A stretch of DNA of 49,765 nucleotides, from positions 619,622 through 669,386 of the forward strand of contig NZ_LDNB01000002.1 of the NCBI RefSeq assembly GCF_001026695.1, written 5' to 3'. Numbering within the stretch: the stretch's first letter is position 1; each line of letters opens with the position of its first letter. Below are positions 41,053 to 49,691 of this stretch, piece after piece. The position numbers were made by a program, and so were the translations under genes. A model generated the notes under the pieces. The model was not told where the DNA came from and searched no databases. It saw only the letters and a list, made by a program, of their open reading frames with translations. The stretch comes from Neobacillus vireti. GTDB lineage: Bacteria > Bacillota > Bacilli > Bacillales > Cytobacillaceae.

Positions 41053-41559
41053 CTAAAGCCGGGGGATTGCTTGGATATTCTGGATTCTTGTACGGATGAT
41101 TTCCCATTCAGGTCCAAGAATCGCCTGACCAAGCCGGATTGCTTCGTTAATTATTTCAGCGATTTGCCCGTTTAACTCTTTGCTTAGTTCAATTAAATAA
41201 GAAGTATCAGGCTGTGCCCAGTTTTCAACTAATTCAAAATTAGGGCGGATTTGTTTTTCGCTAATCCGCAGTGTATCAAGGTCAAACACCAACATTTCCT
41301 TCGCAAGAGAAATAGATTCCCCCTGCCTGAGCCGCTTGATTGTTCCTCTCGCGGCATCGAAGCCGTAGCCAATGTCCGCTACGGTAGCGTGGTAGGGGTT
41401 AAGTCCTGGGGCTGTTCGGATAGAAGGAATAGATCGAAAACCCGTGGTAATCGAACAGACGACTTCTTTAGCAGCCATTCCTTTCTTTAAGACAGCATCA
41501 ATGGCAGTAAAATAGGAATCTCGCTGTTCAGCGGTCCATTCGAAAAAAGTAGAATTCAT
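41053..41559 (-). CDS. hypothetical protein, member A of a tandem paralogue pair
   Basis: A 168-aa helical protein of unknown function, first gene of a two-gene operon with its paralogue at 40510. It contains FRSIPSIRTAPGLNPYH, then GYGFDAARGTIKRL, and a helical C-terminal half. No signal peptide, membrane segment or cysteine pair hints at a place in the cell. GAGGTGAGG precedes the ATG. Divergent from the liv operon. The conserved G-Y-(A/G)-x-R-G-x-I-(R/K)-R core shared by both copies would be the best query for finding relatives. Confidence 0.7.
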   Translation of the reverse strand: MNSTFFEWTAEQRDSYFTAIDAVLKKGMAAKEVVCSITTGFRSIPSIRTAPGLNPYHATVADIGYGFDAARGTIKRLRQGESISLAKEMLVFDLDTLRISEKQIRPNFELVENWAQPDTSYLIELSKELNGQIAEIINEAIRLGQAILGPEWEIIRTRIQNIQAIPRL

Positions 41560-41703
41560 TTATTTTTCCTCACCTCTGAACTATTTAATGTGATTTCCGG
41601 AAAGGTTGTTATTCCTCTGAATTACTATAATCATAAATATTCTAAGATATATTGTCCTCATGCCCAGTAATTGATCAATAGAAGGAACTGAACAAGTTTG
41701 GTG

Positions 41704-41718
41704 AATTTTCAAAATAAT
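41704..41718. promoter_or_regulatory. possible CodY box upstream of livK
   Basis: AATTTTCAAAATAAT matches the CodY motif AATTTTCWGAAAATT at 12 of 15 positions. CodY senses branched-chain amino acids and GTP, so control of a branched-chain amino acid importer would make sense. Such AT-rich partial matches are common by chance. Confidence 0.35.
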
Positions 41719-41802
41719 AATACAAATATATAGTCCTACTTCTTGGTTCAGAACAATATATATGTAAGGGGCTTGTTTAAAAGAAAAATAGGGAGGGGCA
41801 AC

Positions 41803-42987
41803 ATGAAATTTAAAAAATCTTTAGCATTATTGTTAACAGGAAGCTTGGCGGCAGGGATGATTTTGGCTGGCTGTGGGAGTTCCGGTGGCGATACAAAAGC
41901 TTCAAATGTTATTAAAATTGCTACTCAAACACCGCTTTCAGGTGGGAGTGCAACAATTGGGGAAGCGATCAAGTTAGGAGCGCAGCTTAAATTAGAAGAG
42001 GAAAAGGAAAAGTTTAAAGACCTAGGCTTTACCTTACAGCTTGTCCCTTATGATGATCAAGGCGATCCAAAAAAAGGCGTAGCCAATGCTCAATTAATTG
42101 GCGCAGATAAATCGATCATGGCTGTTGTCGGTCACTTTAACTCTGGCGTCGCAATTCCTTCTTCAGAAGTGTATGAAAAATACGCGATACCGATGGTTTC
42201 ACCGGCAAACTCAGCGGTAGAAGTCACCACAAGGGGATTAAAGACCGTCAATCGGATTGTGGCCCGTGATGATTTTCAAGGTCCAGCAGGAGCGGAATTT
42301 GCCGTAAACACCTTAAAGGCAAAGAAGATTTTTATCGTTCAAGATAAAACAGCCTACGGTACCGGTCTTGCAGAAGCATTCAAGAAAGCTGCTGAAGAAA
42401 AAGGAGCCGAAATTCTTGGGTTTGAAGGAATTACCGTCGGAGAAAAAGATTTTAATGGCGTTCTTAACCAAGTGGTGTCGAAGAAACCTGATTTAGTCTT
42501 CTTCGGTGGAATCTATGCTGAAGGCGGATTATTAATAAAACAAGCACGTGAAAAAGGCGTTAATGTCCCGTTTTTAGGTGGTGATGGAATGGATGCATCT
42601 ACACTAGTTGAAATTGCCGGAGATACGATTAAAAATACGTATATTACTTCTCTTGCAGGCGATTCAACAAAAATAGAAGAAGGCAAAAAATTTATCGAAA
42701 CGTATAAGGCAAAATATAAGAAGGATACAGAGTCTTATTCGGTATATGGCTACGATACGATGGGTGTGGTCTTAAGGGGAATTGAAGATGCGATTAAAGC
42801 AAATAACAATAAAAAGCCAACCCGTGAACAGGTAAGAGATGCCGTCCGCGGAGTGAAAGATTACCAAGGAGTGTTGACAAAAGTCAGCTTTGACGATAAC
42901 GGTGACAATGATTACGCTAAGGTATTTATTTATAGTTTTAAAGAAGCAAAATATCCAGCTGAATATGTGGACGAAGTTAGTAAATAA
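41803..42987 (+). CDS. livK: branched-chain amino acid ABC transporter, substrate-binding lipoprotein
   Basis: A 394-aa lipoprotein: signal peptide with lipobox LAGC (lipidated Cys24), followed by a type I periplasmic-binding fold (KIATQTPLSGGSATIGEAIKL, then PYDDQGDPKKGVANAQLI). It binds leucine, isoleucine, valine or a related compound on the outer membrane face and hands it to LivHM. GGGAGGGG precedes the ATG; an in-frame GTG 20 codons earlier would extend the signal peptide abnormally. It is first in the livKHMGF operon and separated from livH by a hairpin. Confidence 0.92.
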   Translation: MKFKKSLALLLTGSLAAGMILAGCGSSGGDTKASNVIKIATQTPLSGGSATIGEAIKLGAQLKLEEEKEKFKDLGFTLQLVPYDDQGDPKKGVANAQLIGADKSIMAVVGHFNSGVAIPSSEVYEKYAIPMVSPANSAVEVTTRGLKTVNRIVARDDFQGPAGAEFAVNTLKAKKIFIVQDKTAYGTGLAEAFKKAAEEKGAEILGFEGITVGEKDFNGVLNQVVSKKPDLVFFGGIYAEGGLLIKQAREKGVNVPFLGGDGMDASTLVEIAGDTIKNTYITSLAGDSTKIEEGKKFIETYKAKYKKDTESYSVYGYDTMGVVLRGIEDAIKANNNKKPTREQVRDAVRGVKDYQGVLTKVSFDDNGDNDYAKVFIYSFKEAKYPAEYVDEVSK

Positions 42988-43002
42988 GAATGGCGAGAGT
43001 GG

Positions 43003-43046
43003 AAAGGGGTATGGCTCATTAAATGGGTGAGAGTACCCTTTTTTTC
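43003..43046 (+). terminator. attenuating hairpin between livK and livH
   Basis: AAAGGGGTA pairs with TACCCTTT around an inner CTCA/TGAG stem and is followed by TTTTTTT. Placed inside the operon, it should stop part of the transcripts, so that the binding protein is made in excess over the membrane components. Confidence 0.75.
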
Positions 43047-43073
43047 TATAGATTGTGGACAAGGAGGTAACTT

Positions 43074-44060
43074 ATGCTGAACGAAATACTCCAAACGATT
43101 CCGCAGGTGGTGATAGACGGGCTTACTTTAGGTGCCGTGTATGCAGTTATTGCGTTAGGGTACACAATGGTTTATGGAATATTGGAATTAATTAACTTTG
43201 CTCATGGTGAAATCTTCATGTCAGGTGCTTTTATCGGCACCGCTATCTTGATTGTGTTAACGGGAATGGGATGGGTTTCAGCGGTGCCGGCTATTGTTAT
43301 GCTGATTACAGTCCTCTTATTAACCGCTATCCTGACAGGCCTTTTAGGGATGGGGATTGAGAGAGTAGCTTACCGGCCCTTACGAAATGCCCCACGATTA
43401 ATCCCACTCATCACCGCTATCGGTATTTCATTTTTATTACAAGATATTGTAAGATTCATTGCCGAATTACAAAAGGGGAACTATATCGTAACCGGGCCAA
43501 ATCTATTTAAAGATCAACTTTCGATTAAAGCCTCATCAATAAGCTCCATTTTTAACGATGCATCTATTAAAACATCGTTTGTGATCGTGCTAGTGACGGC
43601 GGTCATTATGATGATTGGTCTAGATTTATTTATCAATCGAACAAAATGGGGCATGGCGATGCGGGCCGTTGCCCAAGATCGCGAGACTGCTTCCTTAATG
43701 ACGGTAAATGTGAACAAGGTTATATCAATTACCTTTTTTATTGGCTCGGCGCTTGGCGGAGCGACAGGAGTCCTCTTTGCTGTTCAATATGGAACAATCG
43801 ATCCTTATATTGGCTTTATCCTTGGATTGAAGGCGTTTACGGCGGCGGTTTTAGGCGGGATTGGAAATATTCGCGGGGCCATGCTTGGCGGTTTACTGCT
43901 GGGGTTATTGGAAATGTTTGCATCTGCAAATTTAACCCTTTTATCAGGCGGCGTTTTTGGCGCTGAATACAAAGATGTCTTTGCCTTTGCTATTTTGATT
44001 ATTGTATTACTTTTTAAACCGGAGGGCTTATTAGGCAAACCGGTCACTGAGAAAGTGTAG
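43074..44060 (+). CDS. livH: branched-chain amino acid ABC transporter permease LivH
   Basis: A 328-aa permease with about eight membrane helices. Typical LivH motifs are LGAVYAVIALGYTMVYGIL near the start, NFAHGEIFMSGAF, and the cytoplasmic coupling loop GMAMRAVAQDRETASLMTVN (residues about 190-210). It forms the membrane channel with LivM. GGAGG precedes the ATG, and it ends just before livM. Confidence 0.95.
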   Translation: MLNEILQTIPQVVIDGLTLGAVYAVIALGYTMVYGILELINFAHGEIFMSGAFIGTAILIVLTGMGWVSAVPAIVMLITVLLLTAILTGLLGMGIERVAYRPLRNAPRLIPLITAIGISFLLQDIVRFIAELQKGNYIVTGPNLFKDQLSIKASSISSIFNDASIKTSFVIVLVTAVIMMIGLDLFINRTKWGMAMRAVAQDRETASLMTVNVNKVISITFFIGSALGGATGVLFAVQYGTIDPYIGFILGLKAFTAAVLGGIGNIRGAMLGGLLLGLLEMFASANLTLLSGGVFGAEYKDVFAFAILIIVLLFKPEGLLGKPVTEKV

Positions 44061-44069
44061 GTGAGAAGA

Positions 44070-45374
44070 ATGAAATCTCTATGGAAAAAATATAAACAAA
44101 ATAAACTTGTGCAGGGTATCCTTCTCCTCATATACATTAGCATCACATCACTCAGTCTATTTATGGCACAAAAATCAGTTACGGCATTTCTTCTATTATT
44201 ATCGTCACTTTTACTATTATATTTTACAAATTTTAAGAATCTCACAAAGTGGCTCATTGCGGGAATCGTGCTTGTGTTTTTACTTCCCTTCACCGCAAGC
44301 AATGGAGACGCGTATCAATCCTATATGGAAGTGGCGACACTTGTTGGAATCTACATTTCTATGGCTCTGGGGTTAAATATTGTAGTTGGGATGGCGGGTC
44401 TTTTGGATTTAGGATTTATCGCCTTCTTCGCAGTTGGTGCGTACACTTATGGGATTTTTGCTACAGTCCAAGCATCCAATTTTATGCCTTTTGGAACGTT
44501 TCCGCTTTCAGGTGAAAGCTTTTGGCTGTTTATTTTAATCGGCTGCTTTGTCGCTGCTTTATTTGGAATACTTCTTGGCATCCCTGTCCTCCGGGTGAAA
44601 GGCGATTATTTAGCGATCGTTACCTTAGGCTTTGGCGAGATCATAAGAATTATTTTTAATAATCTGGATCGTCCGGTTAATATTACCAATGGTGCCATGG
44701 GGATTCCCTCGGTTACTCCACCCCGATTGTTTGGTATTGATTTTCTTTATCCAAGCCAATTTTATTACATTGTCCTTGTAATCTTATTATTTACTATTTT
44801 TACGGTACGCCGTTTTGAGCATTCAAAAATCGGCCGTTCGTGGAAAGCAGTCAGGGAAAATGAAATAGCCGCCCAAGCGATGGGTGTACCATTAGTCCGG
44901 ACAAAATTAATGGCATTTGCGATTGGTGCTTCCTTTTCAGGAATGATGGGTGTCGTTTTTGCTGCAAAACAAGCCTTTGTCGATCCGACCAGCTTTACGC
45001 TCTTAGAGTCGATTACGATTTTGGTAATGGTCATCTTGGGCGGCATGGGCAGTGTACCAGGTGTCATTCTCGGTGCTGCGGTGATGACCATTCTCAATCT
45101 TCAAGTGTTAACAGAAGTGACGAGTTGGTTGAATCAACTAAATTCGACAGGGGCCTTTTCCATCCCAGACGCGCTATCGCCTTCTAAAATGCAGCGGCTT
45201 ATTTTCGGCCTGCTCCTAATCCTATTTGCTTTATATCGGCCGAAAGGACTCTTGCCCGCAAAAAACCATGTCTATAATGAAAAGGAATTACAAGAGGGAA
45301 GCGCGAAGGAAAATAAGGGGAAACAGGAAGTAATGCCTGATCATTCGCAAATCGAGAAAGCTCAGGAGGTTTAG
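44070..45374 (+). CDS. livM: branched-chain amino acid ABC transporter permease LivM
   Basis: A 434-aa permease with about ten helices. It shows LGLNIVVGMAGLLDLGFIAFF and the coupling loop SWKAVRENEIAAQAMGVPL. The last 45 residues form a charged, probably disordered tail (from ALYRPKGLLPAKNH onward). A GTG at 44061 would start right at the livH stop, but AGGTG six bases before the ATG at 44070 supports the later start. It is translationally coupled to livH. Confidence 0.94.
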   Translation: MKSLWKKYKQNKLVQGILLLIYISITSLSLFMAQKSVTAFLLLLSSLLLLYFTNFKNLTKWLIAGIVLVFLLPFTASNGDAYQSYMEVATLVGIYISMALGLNIVVGMAGLLDLGFIAFFAVGAYTYGIFATVQASNFMPFGTFPLSGESFWLFILIGCFVAALFGILLGIPVLRVKGDYLAIVTLGFGEIIRIIFNNLDRPVNITNGAMGIPSVTPPRLFGIDFLYPSQFYYIVLVILLFTIFTVRRFEHSKIGRSWKAVRENEIAAQAMGVPLVRTKLMAFAIGASFSGMMGVVFAAKQAFVDPTSFTLLESITILVMVILGGMGSVPGVILGAAVMTILNLQVLTEVTSWLNQLNSTGAFSIPDALSPSKMQRLIFGLLLILFALYRPKGLLPAKNHVYNEKELQEGSAKENKGKQEVMPDHSQIEKAQEV

Positions 45375-45378
45375 TTGC

Positions 45379-46155
45379 ATGTCTATTTTAGAAGTTCAAA
45401 ATCTAACGAAGAAATTTGGCGGGATTACAGCAAACCAAGATGTATCGATGACAGTGGAAAAAAACTCAATAACAGCCGTTATTGGACCGAATGGGGCTGG
45501 GAAAACAACATATTTTAATATGATTACAGGGGTGTATCAGCCAACCTCAGGGACGATTTTGCTAAATAATGAAAAATTGAACGGTTTAAAACCCCATGAA
45601 GTTTCCAAAAAAGGAATCGCACGGACCTTCCAAAATATCCGCTTGTTTAGTGAAATGTCGGTACTTGAAAATGTGCTTGTTGGCATGCATACCCATATAA
45701 AAGCAGGTCTTATCGGTATTTTATTTAATCTTCCTGCCATTCGGAAGGAAGAGAAAGCTTCCGAAGTGAAGGCGTATCAATTATTAGAATATGTCGGACT
45801 AGCCCCGCTTTTAAATGAAAAAGCATGTAATTTAAGCTACGGGGCCCAGCGAAGGCTGGAAATTGCCAGAGCTCTTGCCGCAAAACCAACGGTCTTATTA
45901 TTAGACGAGCCGGCGGCAGGTATGAATCCAAAAGAAACAAACGAGCTTACGCAGTTGATTAAGAAAATGAGGCAGGAGTACAATCTTACTATTATTTTAA
46001 TTGAGCATGATATGAAGCTTGTGATGGAAATCTCTGAACATATTGTTGTATTGGATCACGGCGAAAAAATTGCGGAAGGAAAGCCCGAACACATTCGCAA
46101 TAATCCAAAGGTGATTGAAGCATACCTAGGATCGGGTGCTGTTCAGGCAGGATAG
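45379..46155 (+). CDS. livG: branched-chain amino acid ABC transporter ATPase LivG
   Basis: A 258-aa ATPase: Walker A GPNGAGKT (36-43), Q-loop TFQNIRLF, signature LSYGAQ, Walker B VLLLDEPAAGMNP and the switch His in LIEHDMK. The LSYGAQ form of the signature is usual for LivG. CAGGAGG precedes the ATG four bases after livM. With LivF it powers import through LivHM. Confidence 0.95.
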   Translation: MSILEVQNLTKKFGGITANQDVSMTVEKNSITAVIGPNGAGKTTYFNMITGVYQPTSGTILLNNEKLNGLKPHEVSKKGIARTFQNIRLFSEMSVLENVLVGMHTHIKAGLIGILFNLPAIRKEEKASEVKAYQLLEYVGLAPLLNEKACNLSYGAQRRLEIARALAAKPTVLLLDEPAAGMNPKETNELTQLIKKMRQEYNLTIILIEHDMKLVMEISEHIVVLDHGEKIAEGKPEHIRNNPKVIEAYLGSGAVQAG

Positions 46156-46168
46156 GAGGGGTGGATTG

Positions 46169-46870
46169 ATGCTGCAATTAAACAATGTTGCAACCTTTTA
46201 TGGCGGAATCCAAGCGTTAAAGTCTATCGACGTGGCAGTGGATAAAGGGGAAATTGTTACGCTCATTGGCAGTAATGGAGCTGGGAAATCAACTACTTTA
46301 AAATCAATAAGCGGACTTGTGAAAGTAAAAACAGGGAATATTGTTTATAAGGGCCAAGAAATTTCCAACAAACCAGCACATGAGGTAACACTTTTGGGGA
46401 TTTCACATGTTCCTGAAGGCAGAAGGATTTTTCCAAAGCTTACCGTCAAGGAAAACCTGCTCATTGGCGCATTTTCTGTGAAAAATAAACAGGTCATTCA
46501 TGAGAGAATGGAAAAGGTGTTTCACTATTTTCCTAAACTAAAAAGCAGGCTTGAACAAAAGGGCGGTACGATGAGCGGCGGCGAGCAGCAAATGCTTGCG
46601 ATTGGAAGGGCACTTATGATGAAGCCTGATTTATTAATGCTTGATGAGCCGTCGATGGGACTCGCGCCCATTATTGTTGAACAAATTTTTGAAATCATAA
46701 AGGAACTGAACCAAGAAGGAATAACCATCTTACTAGTGGAGCAGAATGCGTATCAAGCCTTGCAAATTGCCGATCGGGGCTATGTCATTCAAACGGGGGA
46801 AATTCGTCTGCATGGAAACGGCCATGATTTGATTAAAAATGAAGAAGTCCGCGATGCTTACTTAGCATAA
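46169..46870 (+). CDS. livF: branched-chain amino acid ABC transporter ATPase LivF
   Basis: A 233-aa ATPase: Walker A GSNGAGKST, signature MSGGEQQ, Walker B LLMLDEPSMGLAP and the typical LVEQNAYQAL end. The frame extends upstream into livG, but GGAGGGG lies before the ATG at 46169. It is the last gene of the livKHMGF operon; no clear terminator follows it before the YjcZ gene. Confidence 0.95.
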   Translation: MLQLNNVATFYGGIQALKSIDVAVDKGEIVTLIGSNGAGKSTTLKSISGLVKVKTGNIVYKGQEISNKPAHEVTLLGISHVPEGRRIFPKLTVKENLLIGAFSVKNKQVIHERMEKVFHYFPKLKSRLEQKGGTMSGGEQQMLAIGRALMMKPDLLMLDEPSMGLAPIIVEQIFEIIKELNQEGITILLVEQNAYQALQIADRGYVIQTGEIRLHGNGHDLIKNEEVRDAYLA

Positions 46871-46969
46871 TGCCATTTTGCCATTTTTTCTACCCAAAAA
46901 TATATCCGCACCCACACAAAGAAGATTTTTTTACATAAGATATTCAGAATCAACTAGGAGGTGGATTAA

Positions 46970-47080
46970 ATGGATGGTGCAGTAGGAGGCTTTGGTGGAG
47001 GCTTTGCTTTAGTTGTAGTTTTATTCATTTTGCTTATAATCATCGGTGCAAGCTTTATCGGTGGTGCCGGTTTTTATTAA
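46970..47080 (+). CDS. YjcZ-family sporulation-associated micro-protein, copy 3
   Basis: A 36-aa protein: MDGAVGGFGG, the hydrophobic helix [18 protein letters not shown] and the tail IGGAGFY. It is closely related to the two copies near 30.1-30.4 kb. TAGGAGGTGG lies just before the ATG, and a strong terminator follows. Expected to be made during sporulation; function unknown. Confidence 0.88.
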   Translation: MDGAVGGFGGGFALVVVLFILLIIIGASFIGGAGFY

Positions 47081-47111
47081 ATGACCAAATCGTTTGTTTT
47101 AATTTAAGCCG

Positions 47112-47146
47112 AACAGGGATTGCATCTTGCAATCCCTGTTTTCTTT
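47112..47146 (+). terminator. terminator after YjcZ copy 3
   Basis: A perfect 12-bp stem AACAGGGATTGC/GCAATCCCTGTT with a 5-base loop is followed by TTCTTT. Confidence 0.85.
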
Positions 47147-47269
47147 CAATTGATGGAAATGACTATTTTTCTGTATTCTCTTTGTATGGTATGCAAAAGT
47201 TGTCCAATGGTTAAAGGTAAATTGACTATAATCTCAAAATATCCATAAAGCGGTATGGCCATTCTTGTT

Positions 47270-47668
47270 TTATTCATCTGTTTGTATTATCCGGATCTTT
47301 CCAGCTGAATGATACTTAAAATAGTTGAAAACCTCCAGCTGATAACCGGTATCGCTAGGAATAGAAAAAGTGTGAACAAACTCACCTTCAGCATGGTCGC
47401 CATAGAAAATGATGCTGTCAAAGTATTGAATGGACGTTCCGAGGTTGTTCATTTTTATAATAGAATACTTGATCGGCCATGAGTGATTGTGTGTAATTTG
47501 CGACCCGGTAATGGTAATCGATTTATTTTCTATCGCAAACTTTGAACTGAAGAAAAAAGGAGTATCAATCCCAAGTCCCCAGTTTATATAACCCTGGTCT
47601 TTCCTCACCAGCTTTTTTACCCTCCAAAGCTGGAGCCTTTCGTTCGTTCTTCGGAAATATTGGCCCAA
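47270..47668 (-). CDS. hypothetical protein
   Basis: A 132-aa soluble protein rich in predicted beta strands (NKSITITGSQITHNHSWPI, then FDSIIFYGDHAEGEFVHTF). I do not recognise it. The start is doubtful: TTG at 47668 lacks a ribosome binding site. The frame stays open upstream through residues INGIKGFFGS, where GAGGGAGAG stands before an ATT codon; the ATG overlapping it runs into TAA at once. Either a rare ATT start or a small frameshift is possible. Confidence 0.5.
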   Translation of the reverse strand: MGQYFRRTNERLQLWRVKKLVRKDQGYINWGLGIDTPFFFSSKFAIENKSITITGSQITHNHSWPIKYSIIKMNNLGTSIQYFDSIIFYGDHAEGEFVHTFSIPSDTGYQLEVFNYFKYHSAGKIRIIQTDE

Positions 47669-47878
47669 GGAACCAAAAAAACCTTTTATCCCATTAATCT
47701 CTCTCCCTCTTTAGATAATTGCCTTACTGTATTATTTGCATCAAGACAAGGAATGGCAACGGCATTACCCCAGCTTGTCAGCTTTTTATGGACAAATTCT
47801 CTTTACAAGTTCTTTTAAAAAAAGAATAAATTTTTCACTCCGGCGCAAGCTAATAAAAAAATAAAGGAGTGTGAGGAT

Positions 47879-48274
47879 TTGAAGAAATTAATCATGTTAC
47901 TAACTTTACTAATCCCAATCAGCTTTACTGCTCTTGGGCATGTCAACGCCAGTCAGTTATTAGAGGCAAAGGCGAATCGAATTACCGAAAAAGAAGCAGG
48001 AGAAATCGCTTTAAAAAAGGTAAAAGGTGAAATTATCGCAGTAAAATTAGAAGTAGACGATGGAAAAGAGCAATATGAAGTAAAGATTAAACAGGCAGGG
48101 GCTTTTTATGAAGTAGAAATTGACGCAAAGACTGGTCAGGTTTTAGAAGTTGAGAAAGAAGGTTCACATCGTGGTGATGATGACCGCCATGGGGACGATG
48201 ACGGACATGATGATGATGACCGCCATGGCGAAGATGACGGCCATCATGGGGATGACGACCATTTAGATGATTAA
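47879..48274 (+). CDS. secreted PepSY-domain protein with an Asp/His-rich tail
   Basis: A 131-aa exported protein: signal peptide about residues 1-24, then one PepSY domain (about 35-95: ITEKEAGEIALKKVKGEII, then YEVEIDAKTGQVLEVE). The last 35 residues are repeats of D, H, R and G such as RHGDDDGHDDDDRHG, a likely binding patch for divalent metals. PepSY domains are thought to regulate proteases or bind ligands in the envelope. The start is TTG with AAAGGAG upstream. It may form a secreted pair with the next gene; metal binding is inferred from composition. Confidence 0.8.
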   Translation: MKKLIMLLTLLIPISFTALGHVNASQLLEAKANRITEKEAGEIALKKVKGEIIAVKLEVDDGKEQYEVKIKQAGAFYEVEIDAKTGQVLEVEKEGSHRGDDDRHGDDDGHDDDDRHGEDDGHHGDDDHLDD

Positions 48275-48344
48275 CAGTAATTCTCTTAAAGTTGCATGTC
48301 AAATTGATGTGCAACTTTCTAAATTGTGTTAAAGGAGAAATTGG

Positions 48345-48803
48345 ATGGTAAAAAAATGTGGGTTTATCCTATTTTTTTTCATTAGCTATTTAACAGCCGT
48401 CGTACCTTCCTTTGCAGAGTTTGATAATAAAGAAAAGCAAGACTCAACAAAGAACCTGCAAGAATGGGAGGTAATAGATAAAGACGGGGTCTTGGATCCG
48501 TTTAAAATGCATCAAGAGAGTAGTGATTCTAGTGATTCGGATTTAGATTGCACAAAAAATATTCACTATACGGTAGCGCAAAAAAAACGTCTTGATCAAA
48601 TTTATCATCGGATTTACATGGATTATATTGACCTGATCGAAACCTACGCCTGGGCCGGGGCAATGACTCAGGATCAAAAACTGATCCGCTATAAAATGTT
48701 AAGAAACTATATTCTTACTTTCCAGAAAAGAAATTACAAATGGTGCAGTGAATATGAAGAGGATGAGTGGGAAGAAGAGTGGTTTAATAGTGATAATGAT
48801 TAA
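48345..48803 (+). CDS. secreted protein of unknown function, DUF2680-like segment
   Basis: A 152-aa protein with a signal peptide (about residues 1-24, cut after SFA), a Ser/Asp-rich linker, and a helical part (about 75-130: AQKKRLDQIYHRIYMDYIDL, then ETYAWAGAMTQDQ) whose pattern recalls the DUF2680 helix pair of YckD-like proteins. The C-terminus is acidic and Trp-rich. Two cysteines, one on each side of the helical part, could form a disulfide outside the cell. AAAGGAG precedes the ATG. Function unknown. Confidence 0.65.
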   Translation: MVKKCGFILFFFISYLTAVVPSFAEFDNKEKQDSTKNLQEWEVIDKDGVLDPFKMHQESSDSSDSDLDCTKNIHYTVAQKKRLDQIYHRIYMDYIDLIETYAWAGAMTQDQKLIRYKMLRNYILTFQKRNYKWCSEYEEDEWEEEWFNSDND

Positions 48804-48881
48804 AAGTCATCGATAATGATAATTTTATACCATCTAAGCATTTCTTTGTTTTAAAAGAATATATTAGGTTAAAAAGAAGTG

Positions 48882-49259
48882 ATGAAAATGGTATATGTTG
48901 CTGTTGGCATTGGAGGAGTGGTTGGTGCTATTGCAAGGTTTCTTCTAGATTCTTTGATTTCTCGTACGGTTCTTCCACCTTCCTCAGGAATCCTGATTGT
49001 TAATCTTTTGGGGTGTTTTATCATTGGTTTTTTCTTAGCATTAAAACACAGTCGTTTCTCTGCGATATTCAGGATTGGATTTGTAACAGGATTTATCGGT
49101 TCCTTCACTACCTTTTCCTCTTTTAGCTTGAAAGCGTTAGAGTTATTTATGAAATGGGGAATCCGGACAAGCCTTCTTTACATTACGCTTACAATTATTG
49201 GCGGATTTTGTTTTGTTCACCTCGGACAATCAGTTGCCTTGGTAGTAGAGGAAGGGTAA
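48882..49259 (+). CDS. crcB: fluoride channel subunit CrcB/Fluc, first gene
   Basis: A 125-aa, four-helix membrane protein of the Fluc family: GGVVGAIARFLL near the start, the conserved Asn in NLLGCFIIGFF and GFVTGFIGSFTTFSSFS with the Phe and Thr residues of the fluoride path. Fluc channels let fluoride leave the cell. Tandem, non-identical genes like this pair form dual-topology-split heterodimers in Bacilli. A GTG three bases earlier is an alternative start. I found no fluoride riboswitch upstream. Confidence 0.93.
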   Translation: MKMVYVAVGIGGVVGAIARFLLDSLISRTVLPPSSGILIVNLLGCFIIGFFLALKHSRFSAIFRIGFVTGFIGSFTTFSSFSLKALELFMKWGIRTSLLYITLTIIGGFCFVHLGQSVALVVEEG

Positions 49260-49264
49260 CCAAT

Positions 49265-49624
49265 ATGGTTAAAACACTTCTGGTTATCGGGGCAGGAGGA
49301 TTTCTTGGGGCCATCTTTCGCTATTATCTAAGTAATATTTTTTCCAAATGGACGATTTTTTCAATACCAACAGGTACATACATCATCAATGTTTCCGGAT
49401 CGTTCGCGATTGGATTCATTTACGGTGCTAATTATTTTTCAGATAGTCAAATTAATTTCTTATCCATCGGTTTTCTCGGAGCGTTTACAACGTTCTCTAC
49501 CTTTAATTATGAATTACTTCAATTAATTGAAGGGAAAAAGAATCGCCAATTTTTTGTATACGGTGCTATGATGTACGTCTCCAATTTACTGGCATGTTTT
49601 TGGGGATATTGGTGGGGGAAATAA
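49265..49624 (+). CDS. crcB: fluoride channel subunit CrcB/Fluc, second gene
   Basis: A 119-aa, four-helix Fluc protein: GAGGFLGAIFRYYLSN, NVSGSFAIGFIYG and GFLGAFTTFSTFNYE. It begins six bases after the first crcB with GAGGAAGGG upstream, so they are one operon. The longer frame from 49154 runs through the first gene and has no start signal. The two proteins probably lie in the membrane in opposite orientation as a heterodimer, as known for paired Fluc genes. Confidence 0.93.
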   Translation: MVKTLLVIGAGGFLGAIFRYYLSNIFSKWTIFSIPTGTYIINVSGSFAIGFIYGANYFSDSQINFLSIGFLGAFTTFSTFNYELLQLIEGKKNRQFFVYGAMMYVSNLLACFWGYWWGK

Positions 49625-49691
49625 CAGAAAGAAAAGCAGGTTTCTTAGAAAGTCTAGGAAGCCTATTTAATTTATAGGCCCTGTTAAAAGG

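Noticed and set aside
48804..48881. Fluoride riboswitch upstream of the crcB pair
   Set aside because: The 78-base gap is AT-rich and lacks the GGCGAUGG-type helix and pseudoknot core of the fluoride riboswitch.
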